From an uncultured Clostridia bacterium (GTDB lineage Bacteria > Bacillota > Clostridia > Lachnospirales > Anaerotignaceae): DNA of 40,264 nucleotides. Positions 8,777-17,015 of the stretch are shown here, piece by piece. The notes under the pieces are model-generated. The model worked only from the letters and a program-made list of their open reading frames with translations, searched no databases and was not told the DNA's origin. The position numbers and the translations under genes are program-made. Position 1 is the stretch's first letter, and every line of letters starts with the position of its first letter. Location of the stretch: NCBI GenBank assembly GCA_944381455.1, contig CALWLF010000018.1:1-40264 (forward strand), written 5' to 3'.

Positions 8777-9087
8777 AGAACAATCTGCAAAAAGGATTGA
8801 TGACAGAGACAGGAAGCCTTGGTTTTAAGTCAGGGCGCCAAAGAAGAAGGCCCTTCTCCTTTTTCCTTTTTATCTGAAAATGGCCGCGGCTGTTACTAAA
8901 AGAGAATCTGTTTTGAAAATTAAATGGCTGGAATCCGTTTTATTTGAAGGATTCCAGCCGTTTTTATTTTCTTGTGGAGCTGCATTTCTTTGTTTTTTGG
9001 AATACAGATGATTTTTGTAAGAAAAAAGGAAAAATTTTCGTATTTAGAAGGAAATAAAAAGAGGAAACCAATCAGAGGGGCAGAGGG
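8777..9087. other. Non-coding gap between the SIMPL gene and the TetR regulator
   Basis: About 310 bases with no plausible gene. It holds a weak GC-rich fold near 8838-8868, the clear terminator at 8926-8970, and then an AT-rich stretch with a weak promoter candidate for the regulator (TTGTAA 9015-9020, 17 bases, TCGTAT 9038-9043). Confidence 0.6.
8926..8970 (+). terminator. Intrinsic terminator downstream of the SIMPL gene
   Basis: An 11-bp perfect stem, GGCTGGAATCC (8926-8936) with GGATTCCAGCC (8949-8959), is followed by G and then TTTTTATTTT. It lies 150 bases after the SIMPL stop codon. Confidence 0.8.
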
Positions 9088-9729
9088 ATGGTGAATGAAA
9101 TGGCAGATTCTGATACAACAAAAAAAGCTTTGGCCAATGCTCTCAAAGAATTGATGCGGACACAGGACTTTGAAAAAGTGAAGGTAAGCATGATCTGCAG
9201 TGCCTGCGGTGTGGGCAGAAAAACATTCTATTATCATTTTCAGGACAAATATCATTTGGCGCAGTGGATTTTTGATACAGAAATGGAGGCAGAGCTGCAA
9301 AAAATAGATCCAAAGGAGGAATGGGCCTGGATGAGCTGCATTTGCCGTTATTTTTATGCACAGAGAGAGTATTACGGCCAGCTGCTGAAATATACGGGGC
9401 AAAACTCGTTTCGGAATTATTTTTGGGATTATTTGTTTTCCTTTAGCAGACAAAGACATCCATTGGAAGAGACGGAAATTGCATATGCCGCCCGGCGGGA
9501 AGGGCTGGAAATGGGAGAAGTGGAGCCCTTTTATGACCAGTTTTTAAATGACGCCATTGTGATAACGATTTTCCGCTGGGTGCTGCAGGGAGCACAGCTG
9601 CCGCCGGAACAGCTGGTGGCCAGGGTGAAAAGCGTTTGGGATGTGGTGCTGGCTCACGGGGCGAAAAAGGCGATGGAAAGGGGGAACGACGCCTGTATGG
9701 AGGAAGGGATCAGAAAAAGGGAAGAGTGA
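9088..9729 (+). CDS. TetR/AcrR-family transcriptional regulator
   Basis: A 213-residue DNA-binding protein. The N-terminal helix-turn-helix is visible: KKALANALKELMRTQDFEKVKVSMICSACGVG is the TetR pattern, closed by GRKTFYYHFQDKYHLAQWIF (about 37-56), the recognition helix and helix 4. The C-terminal part is helical and presumably binds a ligand that cannot be predicted. The start is uncertain: ATG 9088 and ATG 9100 are both possible behind a purine-rich AGAGGGGCAGAGGG stretch. It sits 114 bases ahead of a radical SAM gene on the same strand, whose promoter it plausibly controls. Confidence 0.88.
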   Translation: MVNEMADSDTTKKALANALKELMRTQDFEKVKVSMICSACGVGRKTFYYHFQDKYHLAQWIFDTEMEAELQKIDPKEEWAWMSCICRYFYAQREYYGQLLKYTGQNSFRNYFWDYLFSFSRQRHPLEETEIAYAARREGLEMGEVEPFYDQFLNDAIVITIFRWVLQGAQLPPEQLVARVKSVWDVVLAHGAKKAMERGNDACMEEGIRKREE

Positions 9730-9798
9730 CACACTTTTTCAATTCTGTCCTATGACAAATGCACCTTTTTTCCTTAAAATAGAATTAATGGGTGTGTC
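9728..9798. promoter_or_regulatory. Candidate operator: inverted repeat flanking the radical SAM promoter
   Basis: GACACAC at 9728-9734, overlapping the tetR stop, and its exact inverted copy GTGTGTC at 9792-9798 flank the promoter below. A second small palindrome, TGTC-CTAT-GACA, overlaps the -35 box (9746-9757). Binding by the adjacent TetR protein is inferred only from position. Confidence 0.3.
9752..9780 (+). promoter_or_regulatory. Promoter of the radical SAM gene
   Basis: ATGACA (9752-9757), 17 bases, TAAAAT (9775-9780). It lies between the tetR stop and the radical SAM start, so the enzyme can be expressed independently of its regulator. Confidence 0.5.
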
Positions 9799-9843
9799 TG
9801 AAATGAAAAAAGAAATGATAGGGAAAAGAGAGGTAGAACGACT

Positions 9844-11211
9844 ATGAACTTGAAAGAAAAGGCAAAACAGGCAGCCATGACGGCAGCAGTGCATCAGGCC
9901 CTGGCTTATTTGGATCATGATCCGCAAACCAATATTCCAAAATTGATGCATTTGGTGGAACAGCTGGTGCCGGAAACTTGGTATGCACCGCAAATCCATG
10001 CCTTTCACCAGGCCATTGAGGAAAAGAATCATTGGTATCAGCTGATTTTAAAAGTTTATGAACTGGACTCGGCAGTGCGCCGCACATTTTTTGAGAATTT
10101 TATTTTAAATGCCAGCTTGCTGGGCAGTGCAACACAAGAAGAAATGATGGAAAAGCACCATTGCAATGTGCCCTGGGCCATTTTGCTGGATCCCACATCG
10201 GCCTGCAACCTCCATTGTACCGGCTGCTGGGCGGCCGAGTACGGCAACCGGCTGAATTTGACGCTGGAAGAGCTGGACTCCATTGTTACCCAAGGCAAAG
10301 CATTGGGCACCTATATGTATATTTTTACAGGCGGGGAGCCGCTGGTGCGCAAAGCAGATATTCTTGCTTTATGCGAAAAACACAGTGACTGCGAATTTCT
10401 TTCCTTCACCAATGGCACCTTAATTGACGATGCTTTTTGCAAAGAAATGCTGCGGGTGAAAAACTTTGTTCCGGCCATCAGCTTAGAAGGATTTGAAACG
10501 GCCAACGACGGGCGGAGAGGCACAGGGGTTTATCAAAAAGTAATGGAGGCCATGAAACGGTTGAAAGCCCATGGGCTGCCTTTTGGAATTTCCACCTGTT
10601 ATACCAGCCAAAATTGTGACGATGTCAGCAGCGAAGCTTTCTTTGACCAGATCATTGACGCCGGGGCGCTTTTTGTTTGGTTTTTCCACTATATGCCGGT
10701 GGGAAATGGCGCTGTGCCAGACCTTTTGCCAACACCAGAACAAAGGGAACAAATGATGCAGCGAATCCGGGCTTTTCGTCAGAGCAAACCTATTTTTTCC
10801 ATGGATTTTCAAAACGATGCCCAGTATGTGGGCGGCTGTATTGCCGGCGGCCGCAGATATTTACATATCAATGCCAAAGGCGATGTGGAGCCATGCGTAT
10901 TCATCCATTATTCCAACGTAAATATCAGAAACAACACATTGTTGGAAGCCTTGCAGTCGCCTATTTTTATGGCTTATCACGATCATCAGCCATTCCAGGA
11001 AAATATGCTGCGGCCTTGCCCTATGCTGGAAAACCCGGAAATGCTGCGCGCCATGGTGAAAGAAACGGGTGCTGTATCTACGGATTATGAAGCAAGGGAA
11101 GAAGTGGATACCTTGTGTGACCGCACAACGCCTTATGCCAATCGCTGGAAACCAAAGGCAGAGCAGTTGTGGCAAAAGGAAAAAGAAAGAATGGAACAAA
11201 AAAATTCATGA
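9844..11211 (+). CDS. Radical SAM protein with SPASM-like C-terminus, substrate unknown
   Basis: A 455-residue enzyme. The first 110 or so residues are helical and unlike the core. The cluster motif is CNLHCTGC (CX3CX2C, about residues 121-128), which binds the [4Fe-4S] cluster that cleaves S-adenosylmethionine; TGGEPLV follows at the usual distance. The C-terminal third has GGCIAGGRRYLHINAKGDVE and PCVFIHYS, then CP, resembling a reduced SPASM auxiliary-cluster region as in COG0535 proteins. The start at 9844 has AGAGAGGT upstream. It is paired with a TetR regulator, has its own promoter and a strong terminator. No peptide substrate gene was found beside it, so its reaction is open. Confidence 0.88.
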   Translation: MNLKEKAKQAAMTAAVHQALAYLDHDPQTNIPKLMHLVEQLVPETWYAPQIHAFHQAIEEKNHWYQLILKVYELDSAVRRTFFENFILNASLLGSATQEEMMEKHHCNVPWAILLDPTSACNLHCTGCWAAEYGNRLNLTLEELDSIVTQGKALGTYMYIFTGGEPLVRKADILALCEKHSDCEFLSFTNGTLIDDAFCKEMLRVKNFVPAISLEGFETANDGRRGTGVYQKVMEAMKRLKAHGLPFGISTCYTSQNCDDVSSEAFFDQIIDAGALFVWFFHYMPVGNGAVPDLLPTPEQREQMMQRIRAFRQSKPIFSMDFQNDAQYVGGCIAGGRRYLHINAKGDVEPCVFIHYSNVNIRNNTLLEALQSPIFMAYHDHQPFQENMLRPCPMLENPEMLRAMVKETGAVSTDYEAREEVDTLCDRTTPYANRWKPKAEQLWQKEKERMEQKNS

Positions 11212-11221
11212 TAAGAAACAA

Positions 11222-11256
11222 AACCCCCATCCAAGATTGGATGGGGGTTGGTTTTT
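11222..11256. terminator. Bidirectional terminator between convergent genes
   Basis: An 11-bp stem, AACCCCCATCC (11222-11232) with GGATGGGGGTT (11239-11249). It is followed on the plus strand by GGTTTTT and on the minus strand by TTGTTTC. It serves the radical SAM gene and, read the other way, the DJ-1 gene that ends at 11270. Confidence 0.85.
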
Positions 11257-11269
11257 AAAAAAAGACGAA

Positions 11270-11848
11270 TTAGATTTCGATTTTTGCACCCAGCAGTTTG
11301 GCAAATTCCCGGCAGATGGCGGTGTTGCCTGGCCAAGCAGGGGCGGTTACCAAGTTTTTGTCTACGACGGCTTGATCGGCTGGCACTTCCACATATTCGC
11401 CGCCAGCTAAGCCAATGTCAGGGCTGCAGGCAGGGTAGCAGGTGGCTTTGTATCCTTTGAGCACACCGGCTGCTGTCAAAATCTGCGGACCATGGCAGAT
11501 GGAAGCCACTGGTTTGTTGGCTGCAAAAAATTCCTGCACAATGGCAATGACACGAGGATTGAGACGGATGTATTCTGGAGCGCGGCCGCCAGTGATGAAT
11601 AATCCCACATAGTCCTCCGTTTTCACTGCATCAAAATCGGCTGTCAATGCAAAGTTATGGCCTCTCAATTCAGCATAAGTCTGAAAGCCAATGAAGTCAT
11701 GAACGGCTGTGGCCACCGTATCACCGGCTTTTTTGTCCGGGCAAACGGCATCCACTTGATAGCCCAGCATGGAAAGGGCCTGGAAAGGTACCATTGTTTC
11801 ATAATCTTCGGTAAAATCGCCGCAAAGCATTAAAATTTTTTTTGCCAT
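11270..11848 (-). CDS. DJ-1/PfpI family protein
   Basis: A 192-residue class I glutamine amidotransferase-like protein; relatives act as proteases, deglycases or stress proteins, so the exact reaction is open. The start at 11848 (MAKKILML) follows AAAGGAGGAATGC; the frame runs further upstream without a ribosome site. The nucleophile elbow SICHGPQIL carries the expected cysteine, TGGRAPEYI precedes it, and an acidic GDFTEDYE near residue 12 supplies the conserved Glu. Length and motif order fit the family. It is transcribed alone. Confidence 0.9.
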   Translation of the reverse strand: MAKKILMLCGDFTEDYETMVPFQALSMLGYQVDAVCPDKKAGDTVATAVHDFIGFQTYAELRGHNFALTADFDAVKTEDYVGLFITGGRAPEYIRLNPRVIAIVQEFFAANKPVASICHGPQILTAAGVLKGYKATCYPACSPDIGLAGGEYVEVPADQAVVDKNLVTAPAWPGNTAICREFAKLLGAKIEI

Positions 11849-11896
11849 AGTGCATTCCTCCTTTATCATGAGCCAATATCTGTCTTGCTCCTTTTT

Positions 11897-11926
11897 ATGA
11901 TAGCATAAAAAGGGAAACGACTGCAA
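11897..11926 (-). promoter_or_regulatory. Promoter of the DJ-1/PfpI gene
   Basis: Read on the minus strand: TTGCAG (plus positions 11921-11926), 18 bases, TATCAT (11897-11902). The start codon lies about 50 bases downstream. Confidence 0.5.
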
Positions 11927-12048
11927 GCCGGGAAGAGTCATTCTTTGATAAAAAATTGTCTAATCTTTGGCTGGAATTTTCTGCACATTTGCCAGGAGGA
12001 TTTTCTGCTTGGATACAGAAACAAAAAAGAACACAGGAGGTGTGAGCG

Positions 12049-12864
12049 ATGGATCGCATGGAACAATTAGAACAAGCCGTTGCCTTTGTGCAGCAAAAAA
12101 CGAATGCCCGTCCAAAGCTTGGGCTGATTTTAGGCTCCGGCCTGGGCGATTATGGAGATACTTTGGCCAATGCAGTAACCGTGCCTTATGGCGAGATTCC
12201 CTTTTTCCCTGTTTCCACAGTGGAAGGGCATAAGGGGCAGTTTGTGATCACGCCGGATGTCATTTGTATGCAGGGGCGGTTTCATTACTATGAAGGATAT
12301 GACATGGACGATGTGGTGATGCCGGTGCGGCTGATGGCGCGGCTGGGAGTAAAGACACTGGTGCTGACCAATGCGGCCGGCGGCGTAAAGCCGGACTTTG
12401 CCGAAGGAACGCTGATGCTCATCACCGATCACATCAATTTCATGGGGCAAAACCCTTTGCGGGGGAAAAACTGGGATGCTTTGGGGCCAAGGTTTCCTGA
12501 TATGAGTTTTTGTTATACACCGGCGTTACGATCTTTGGCAAAGGAAGTGGCCAAAAAAGAGGGCATCTGTCTCCAAGAAGGCGTTTATTGTGGCTTTTCC
12601 GGGCCCAGCTATGAAACGCCGGCAGAGGTGCGCATGGCAAGGCTGCTTGGCGCAGACGCCGTGGGCATGAGCACGGTGCCGGAGGCCATTGTGGCATCAC
12701 ACGCGGGGCTTCAGGTGCTGGGGATCAGCTGCATCACAAATCCTGCCGCAGGTGTCAGCAAAAAAGCCTTAAGCCATGAGGAGGTCATCGGCGTGACCAA
12801 GCGGGTGAAGGCAGATTTTGTGCGGCTTGTTGACGGCATTTGTGCTGCGTTATTAAAAGAATAA
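12049..12864 (+). CDS. punA: Purine nucleoside phosphorylase
   Basis: Phosphorolyses inosine/guanosine-type nucleosides to base and (deoxy)ribose-1-phosphate in purine salvage. It has 271 residues, the length of the trimeric PNP class. Visible motifs: LILGSGLGDYGD near the N-terminus (phosphate loop), the HKG of VEGHKGQFV, GRFHYYEGYD, LVLTNAAGGV, and the base-binding CGFSGPSYETPAEVRM followed by VGMSTVPEAI. The start ATG lies 8 bases after AGGAGGTG. It stands alone, divergent from the DJ-1 gene and convergent with tyrS. Confidence 0.94.
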   Translation: MDRMEQLEQAVAFVQQKTNARPKLGLILGSGLGDYGDTLANAVTVPYGEIPFFPVSTVEGHKGQFVITPDVICMQGRFHYYEGYDMDDVVMPVRLMARLGVKTLVLTNAAGGVKPDFAEGTLMLITDHINFMGQNPLRGKNWDALGPRFPDMSFCYTPALRSLAKEVAKKEGICLQEGVYCGFSGPSYETPAEVRMARLLGADAVGMSTVPEAIVASHAGLQVLGISCITNPAAGVSKKALSHEEVIGVTKRVKADFVRLVDGICAALLKE

Positions 12865-12869
12865 AAAAG

Positions 12870-12892
12870 GGGTGTGGAGTTTGTCCACACCC
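12870..12892 (-). terminator. Intrinsic terminator of tyrS
   Basis: A 9-bp stem, GGGTGTGGA (12870-12878) with TCCACACCC (12884-12892). On the minus strand it continues into CTTTTTTATT, so it ends leftward transcripts from tyrS. Confidence 0.8.
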
Positions 12893-12896
12893 GTTC

Positions 12897-12925
12897 CACC
12901 CCGGCTTTGGCTGGGGTGTTTTTTC
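12897..12925 (+). terminator. Intrinsic terminator of the purine nucleoside phosphorylase gene
   Basis: CACCCC (12897-12902) pairs with GGGGTG (12913-12918), with an inner GGC/GCT helix, and is followed by TTTTTTCTTTT. The adjacent hairpin at 12870-12892 probably helps in both directions. Confidence 0.75.
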
Positions 12926-12927
12926 TT

Positions 12928-14160
12928 TTATTCCACCACTTTCAGACGGTGGAAGGATTTTTTGCCCTTTTGCAGCATCATTGCCCCATCTTGAAGCATT
13001 TCTTTTGTGACCACCAGGTCAAAGCTTTCCACCTTTTCCTCGTTCAGCTTCAGCCCGCCTTGCTGCACCAGACGGCGGCCTTCGGCACGGGAGGCGCACA
13101 GCTTGGTGAGGGTGAGGATGGAAAGAATGTCCATGCCTTCGCCAAAATCGGCAGCAGTTACTTCCGTTTCCGGCACAGAGCCGCCCTGGGCGCCGCCGCC
13201 AAAGAGGGCGCGGGCTGCCTGCTGGGCCTTTTGGGCTTCTTCTTCGCTGTGGACAATTTTGGTCAGTTCAAAGGCCAGCACTTCTTTGGCTTCGTTGATG
13301 GCGCTGCCTTCCAAAGCGCCCAGACGATGCACTTCTTCCATGGGCAGGAAAGTCAACAGGGCCAGACAGTGTTCCACGTCCTTGTCGTCCACGTTTCTCC
13401 AGTACTGATAAAATTCGTAAGGCGATGTTTTTTCTGGATCCAGCCAAACGGCGCCTTTTTCCGTTTTGCCCATTTTTTTTTCTTCGCTGTTGGTCAACAG
13501 TTTGAAGGTCATGCCAAAGGCCGGTTTTTGTTCCTTGCGGCGGATTAGATCGACACCGGCGATGATATTGCTCCATTGGTCATTGCCGCCCAGCTGCATC
13601 ACACAGCCATAGCGTTTGTTCAATTCCAAAAAGTCGTTGGCCTGCATCAGCATATAGTTAAATTCCAGGAAAGAAAGACCTTTTTCCATTCTGGTTTTGA
13701 AACATTCTGCCGTCAGCATCCGGTTGACGGAGAAGTGCACGCCGATTTCCCGCAGAAAATCAATGTAGTTGAGGTTGCGAATCCAGTCGGCGTTATTGGC
13801 AATGATGGCTTTGTCGTTATCAAAGTCGATGAAATGGCTCAGCTGTTTTTTGAAGCAAGCCACGTTGTGGTCGATGGTTTCCACCGTCATCATCTGGCGC
13901 ATATCTGTTTTGCCGGTGGGATCGCCAATCATGCCGGTGCCGCCGCCCATCAGGCAAATGGGGCGGTGCCCAGCCCGCTGCAAATGGGCCATGGCCATGA
14001 CCGTCAGAAAGTGCCCCACATGAAGACTATCGGCGGTGGGATCAAAGCCAATATAAAACGTGATGGGTTCGTTTTTGGCAAACAGTTCCCGAATCTCGTC
14101 TTCATGGGTCAGCTGTTCCACAAACCCTCTTTCTTCCAATACTTCCAATGCATTTTTCAT
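12928..14160 (-). CDS. tyrS: Tyrosyl-tRNA synthetase
   Basis: Class I aminoacyl-tRNA synthetase charging tRNA-Tyr. The start [12 protein letters not shown] at 14160 follows AAGGAGGAGAGTT; 410 residues, normal length. The HIGH-type motif is DSLHVGHF (about residues 41-48), tyrosine-pocket residues appear in YIGFDPTAD and QANDFLELN, and the KMSKS-type loop is KKMGKTEKG (about 229-237). The C-terminal S4-like RNA-binding domain includes [14 protein letters not shown] tyrosyl T-box leader precedes the gene. It lies downstream of pepT with its own promoter. Confidence 0.96.
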   Translation of the reverse strand: MKNALEVLEERGFVEQLTHEDEIRELFAKNEPITFYIGFDPTADSLHVGHFLTVMAMAHLQRAGHRPICLMGGGTGMIGDPTGKTDMRQMMTVETIDHNVACFKKQLSHFIDFDNDKAIIANNADWIRNLNYIDFLREIGVHFSVNRMLTAECFKTRMEKGLSFLEFNYMLMQANDFLELNKRYGCVMQLGGNDQWSNIIAGVDLIRRKEQKPAFGMTFKLLTNSEEKKMGKTEKGAVWLDPEKTSPYEFYQYWRNVDDKDVEHCLALLTFLPMEEVHRLGALEGSAINEAKEVLAFELTKIVHSEEEAQKAQQAARALFGGGAQGGSVPETEVTAADFGEGMDILSILTLTKLCASRAEGRRLVQQGGLKLNEEKVESFDLVVTKEMLQDGAMMLQKGKKSFHRLKVVE

Positions 14161-14189
14161 TTTAAACTCTCCTCCTTGTTTTTCCAAAA

Positions 14190-14448
14190 AAAATCTCCCG
14201 TCCTGAAAAGGACGAGAGAACCCGTGGTACCACCTTTATTTACACGTCAAAAAAACGTGCCTTTTGCTGCTGTAACGGGCAGGCCCGTCGGCGGCTAAGC
14301 CGATGGCTACGGGCGGTAATTTACTTTTTGCGGTGCGGCGAATTTTTCACCAACCAATTCGCTCTCTGCCTAGTCACCCGAAAAAGCCCAACAAAGCATA
14401 TGGAAACGGTGCTTTGTCAACCCGATCATTGCGTGTTTTATGAAATTG
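14190..14448 (-). promoter_or_regulatory. Tyrosine T-box riboswitch leader of tyrS
   Basis: An untranslated leader of about 260 nt that reads the charging state of tRNA-Tyr. On the minus strand it shows, in order: the Stem I distal elements AGAGAG (14362-14367) and GGTTGGTG (14348-14355); a likely specifier UAC (14316-14318), the Tyr codon; a GC-rich hairpin; the T-box core GGTGGTACCACGGG (about 14221-14234), whose UGGU fits an ACCA tRNA end; and the competing terminator stem TCTCGTCCT/AGGACGGGAGA followed by eight T residues (about 14188-14219). Uncharged tRNA-Tyr should stabilise the antiterminator. The specifier call rests partly on the downstream gene. Confidence 0.92.
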
Positions 14449-14453
14449 GCTTT

Positions 14454-14482
14454 ATGCTATCATGGCTGTTTCAAAATGTCAA
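14454..14482 (-). promoter_or_regulatory. Promoter of the T-box-tyrS unit
   Basis: Minus strand: TTGACA (plus 14477-14482), 17 bases, TAGCAT (14454-14459). The TGA within the -35 box is the stop codon of pepT, so the promoter begins exactly where the upstream gene ends. Confidence 0.75.
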
Positions 14483-15699
14483 GCCTTTTTTTCTTTTTTT
14501 GCATTTTTTGCGATGGCCAACAGTACGTCCACGGCTTTTTCCATGCTCTGCACCGGCACAAATTCATAAACGCCATGGAAGTTATGGCCGCCGGCAAAGA
14601 GATTGGGGCAGGGGAGGCCCTCAAAAGAAAGCCTAGCGCCGTCGGTGCCGCCGCGGATGGGGCCGATGAGGGGCGTTACTCCCACAGACTCCATGGCCTC
14701 CTTGGCCAAGGCCACAATGTGGGGATGAGGGGCCAGTTTTTCGGCCATGTTGTAATACTGATCCTGGACGGTGACGGAGATGCAGTCGCCAAAGCGGGCG
14801 TTCATCCGCTCTTTGACCGTTTCAAACAGGGCTTTTCTGGCGGCAAAACGTTCTTTGTCAAAGTCACGGATGATGTAGTGCAGCGTACAGCCTGAAACGG
14901 TCCCTTCCATTTGGTTCAAATGGAAAAAGCCTTCGTATCCGTCTGTCTGAGCCGGGGTTTCATCAGATGGAAAAGCAGAGATAAATTCATTTGCCATCAG
15001 CAGGGCATTTTTCATCAATCCTTTGGCCGTGCCAGGATGGACATTGACGCCGGCAATATGCACAATGGCAGAAGCGGCATTGAAATTTTCATATTCCAGC
15101 TCGCCAAGTCTTCCGCCGTCAACGGTATAGGCAAATTCTGCCCCAAAGCGGGCAATGTCAAAATGGTCTGCCCCGCGGCCGATTTCTTCATCAGGTGTGA
15201 AGGCAATGGCAATCTCTCCATGGGGAATGTCTGGATGGGCCAAGAGATATTCCATGGCTGTCAAAATTTCTGCAACGCCGGCTTTATCATCGGCGCCAAG
15301 GAGTGTGGAGCCATCGGAGGTGAGGATGTCTTGTCCTTGGTACAAGAGCAAATCTGGAAACTGGCTGGGAGAAATGGTCAGGCGGGGCAGGATGATATCG
15401 CCGCCGTCATAATTTCTTGTCAGCGCAGGATGGACATTTTCTCCAGGGGCATCGGGGCTGGTATCCATATGGGCAATGAAGCCGATGGAATAAAAGCCTT
15501 CGGCTGTTTTTGGCAGACGGGCATAGACATAGCCGGTGTCGCTGAGGAAACAATCGGAAAGCCCCATTGCTTTGCATTGTTCCAGCAGAAAGCGGGCCAG
15601 GTCTTTTTGGCAGGCGGTGCTGGGCACCGTGGCGCTGGTTTCACAGCTGGCAGAAGGCTTGGTGACCAGCTCTAAAAATCGTTCTGTTACGGTTTTCAT
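14479..15699 (-). CDS. pepT: Peptidase T (tripeptide aminopeptidase)
   Basis: Zinc aminopeptidase of the M20 family that removes N-terminal residues from tripeptides in the cytoplasm. The start MKTVTERFLELV at 15699 follows AAAGGAGGAATCTTG; 406 residues, as in known PepT. Metal and catalytic motifs: AHMDTSPDAPG (His and Asp), LGADDKAGVAEI (bridging Asp), PDEEIGRGADHFD (catalytic Glu pair), TVDGGRLGELEYE, and PIRGGTDGARLS with GGHNFHGVYEF near the end (last His ligand). Its ATG overlaps the stop of the upstream radical SAM gene (TGATG), so the two are probably co-translated. The stop codon lies within the tyrS promoter. Confidence 0.95.
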   Translation of the reverse strand: MKTVTERFLELVTKPSASCETSATVPSTACQKDLARFLLEQCKAMGLSDCFLSDTGYVYARLPKTAEGFYSIGFIAHMDTSPDAPGENVHPALTRNYDGGDIILPRLTISPSQFPDLLLYQGQDILTSDGSTLLGADDKAGVAEILTAMEYLLAHPDIPHGEIAIAFTPDEEIGRGADHFDIARFGAEFAYTVDGGRLGELEYENFNAASAIVHIAGVNVHPGTAKGLMKNALLMANEFISAFPSDETPAQTDGYEGFFHLNQMEGTVSGCTLHYIIRDFDKERFAARKALFETVKERMNARFGDCISVTVQDQYYNMAEKLAPHPHIVALAKEAMESVGVTPLIGPIRGGTDGARLSFEGLPCPNLFAGGHNFHGVYEFVPVQSMEKAVDVLLAIAKNAKKEKKA

Positions 15700-16640
15700 C
15701 AAGATTCCTCCTTTTGGGGTTTGCTGCGGCGGCAAAGGCCGGAGCCGTCAAAGAGCGGCGTATAGGCAGAGGTGGCGGAAGACTTTTCTTGGCGAAACCC
15801 ATGGGTGAGGCCCAGGGAGAGAAAATGGTCCACCACGTCTTCATATTCAAAAGTAGTCAGTTTGCGGTGAAAAGGCGGCAGTTCTTTGGCCAGATACATG
15901 GGCGTATACTGCCGCAGAAGCGATACATAGACCGTATCGCCAAAGGTTTCTTTGATCCAAGAAAGAATCTGCTTGCTGTCCTCCCTGGCCGAAGGCAGCA
16001 CCATGTGGCGGATGATGACGCCTCGCTGCATCAGGCCGGTTTCATCAAACACAGCTTCTCCCACCTGGCGCACCATTTCGCCGATGGCCTTGGATGCGTG
16101 GAAAAAATAGTCGGGACAGTGGGAAAGCTTGGCGGAAAGGGCAGTGTCATAGTATTTGCAGTCCGGCAGATAAATATCCACCAATCCTTCCAACAAAGAC
16201 AATGCCTCTACCGTTTCGTAACCGCTGGAATTATAAACCACCGGAATGGTCAATCCATTTTCTTTGGCCAAACGCAAAGCGTCCACCACCCAGGGAAGAA
16301 AATGACCGGCGGTGACGAGATTTAGATTATGGACTTGTTTTTCTTGTAAAGACAAAAACGTATCGGCCAGTTCTTCTACGGTCAATGTCTGGCCCTTGTT
16401 TTGCTGACTGATGGTATAATTTTGGCAAAAGACACAGCGCAGGGCGCAGCCGGAAAAAAACACCGTGCCGGAGCCTCGGCTGCCGCTGATGGGCGGTTCT
16501 TCGTAATGGTGCACCGAGGCCAAAGCCGCCTTTGGGGCAGTCCCGCTTTGGCAGTAGCCATAGGGGGGACGGGTGCGGTCGCCATGGCAGCGGCGGGGGC
16601 AGAGGGTGCAGTTGGTGATGTCAAAGGAAAAGGGTTGCAA
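15699..16640 (-). CDS. PflX-like (COG1313) radical SAM protein
   Basis: A radical SAM protein related to pyruvate formate-lyase activating enzymes, of unproved target. The cluster motif GCALRCVFCQN gives CX3CX2C; the N-terminus has four further cysteines (CTLCPRRC and GYC). Later parts include YNSSGYETVEAL, DIYLPDCKYYD and GVIIRHMVLP, typical of COG1313. The open frame begins with GTG at 16649, but that GTG is part of the GGAGGTGATT ribosome site, so the TTG at 16640, 8 bases downstream, is the better start (313 residues). It is the first gene of a pair with pepT. No glycyl radical enzyme is nearby. Confidence 0.9.
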   Translation of the reverse strand: MQPFSFDITNCTLCPRRCHGDRTRPPYGYCQSGTAPKAALASVHHYEEPPISGSRGSGTVFFSGCALRCVFCQNYTISQQNKGQTLTVEELADTFLSLQEKQVHNLNLVTAGHFLPWVVDALRLAKENGLTIPVVYNSSGYETVEALSLLEGLVDIYLPDCKYYDTALSAKLSHCPDYFFHASKAIGEMVRQVGEAVFDETGLMQRGVIIRHMVLPSAREDSKQILSWIKETFGDTVYVSLLRQYTPMYLAKELPPFHRKLTTFEYEDVVDHFLSLGLTHGFRQEKSSATSAYTPLFDGSGLCRRSKPQKEES

Positions 16641-16661
16641 GTCAATCACCTCCAGAAGTTT

Positions 16662-16670
16662 ATTTTACCA
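16662..16670 (-). promoter_or_regulatory. Candidate extended -10 promoter of the COG1313 gene
   Basis: TGGTAAAAT on the minus strand (plus 16662-16670) is an extended -10 element with no recognisable -35. It lies just upstream of the ribosome site of the leftward gene. Confidence 0.3.
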
Positions 16671-16743
16671 CGGCTGCCAGAGATTAGATATATCTTTTTT
16701 GCAAAAAATGTTGTAAAATGAGGACAAAAGCGAGGTGATATGG

Positions 16744-16989
16744 GTGATTATCAAAGAGAAACGGCAAGTGGAGCAGGATGTGATTGCCCAGGTGGTTTGC
16801 AACTGCTGCGGCAGACAGCTGACCACCGACGAAAACGGCTATTTTGAGGATTTTATTCATCTGGAAAAGGAGTGGGGCTATTTTTCCAGCCAAGACGGGG
16901 TGCGGGAAGAAGCAGACATCTGCGAAGACTGCTGGAAACAGATGAAAAAAATGTTCCGTGTGGGCACAGAAGTGGAGCCGGGGATGTAA
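16744..16989 (+). CDS. Small double-CXXC (zinc-ribbon-like) protein
   Basis: A protein of about 81 residues I do not recognise. The frame opens with GTG at 16735, but that GTG belongs to the GAGGTGAT ribosome site; the GTG at 16744 (MIIKEKRQ) is correctly spaced. Two cysteine pairs, CNCCGRQL (around residue 18) and ICEDCWKQ (around residue 60), are likely to bind one zinc. Between them is an acidic aromatic segment (YFEDFIHLEKEWGYF). The layout resembles small zinc-ribbon proteins that pair with other factors, but no function can be given. It is divergent from the COG1313 gene and upstream of yerC. Confidence 0.75.
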   Translation: MIIKEKRQVEQDVIAQVVCNCCGRQLTTDENGYFEDFIHLEKEWGYFSSQDGVREEADICEDCWKQMKKMFRVGTEVEPGM

Positions 16990-17015
16990 ATTTTGGCAGA
17001 AATTTTGAAAAGCTC

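Noticed and set aside
12874..14298. Long plus-strand open frames opposite tyrS
   Set aside because: They are antisense to a clear tyrosyl-tRNA synthetase and its T-box, show no family features and lack ribosome sites.
16711..16719. TAAAAT as a -10 box of the small zinc-ribbon gene
   Set aside because: No acceptable -35 lies 16-18 bases upstream and the TGN extension is absent; the nearby TTGCAA is only about 9 bases away.
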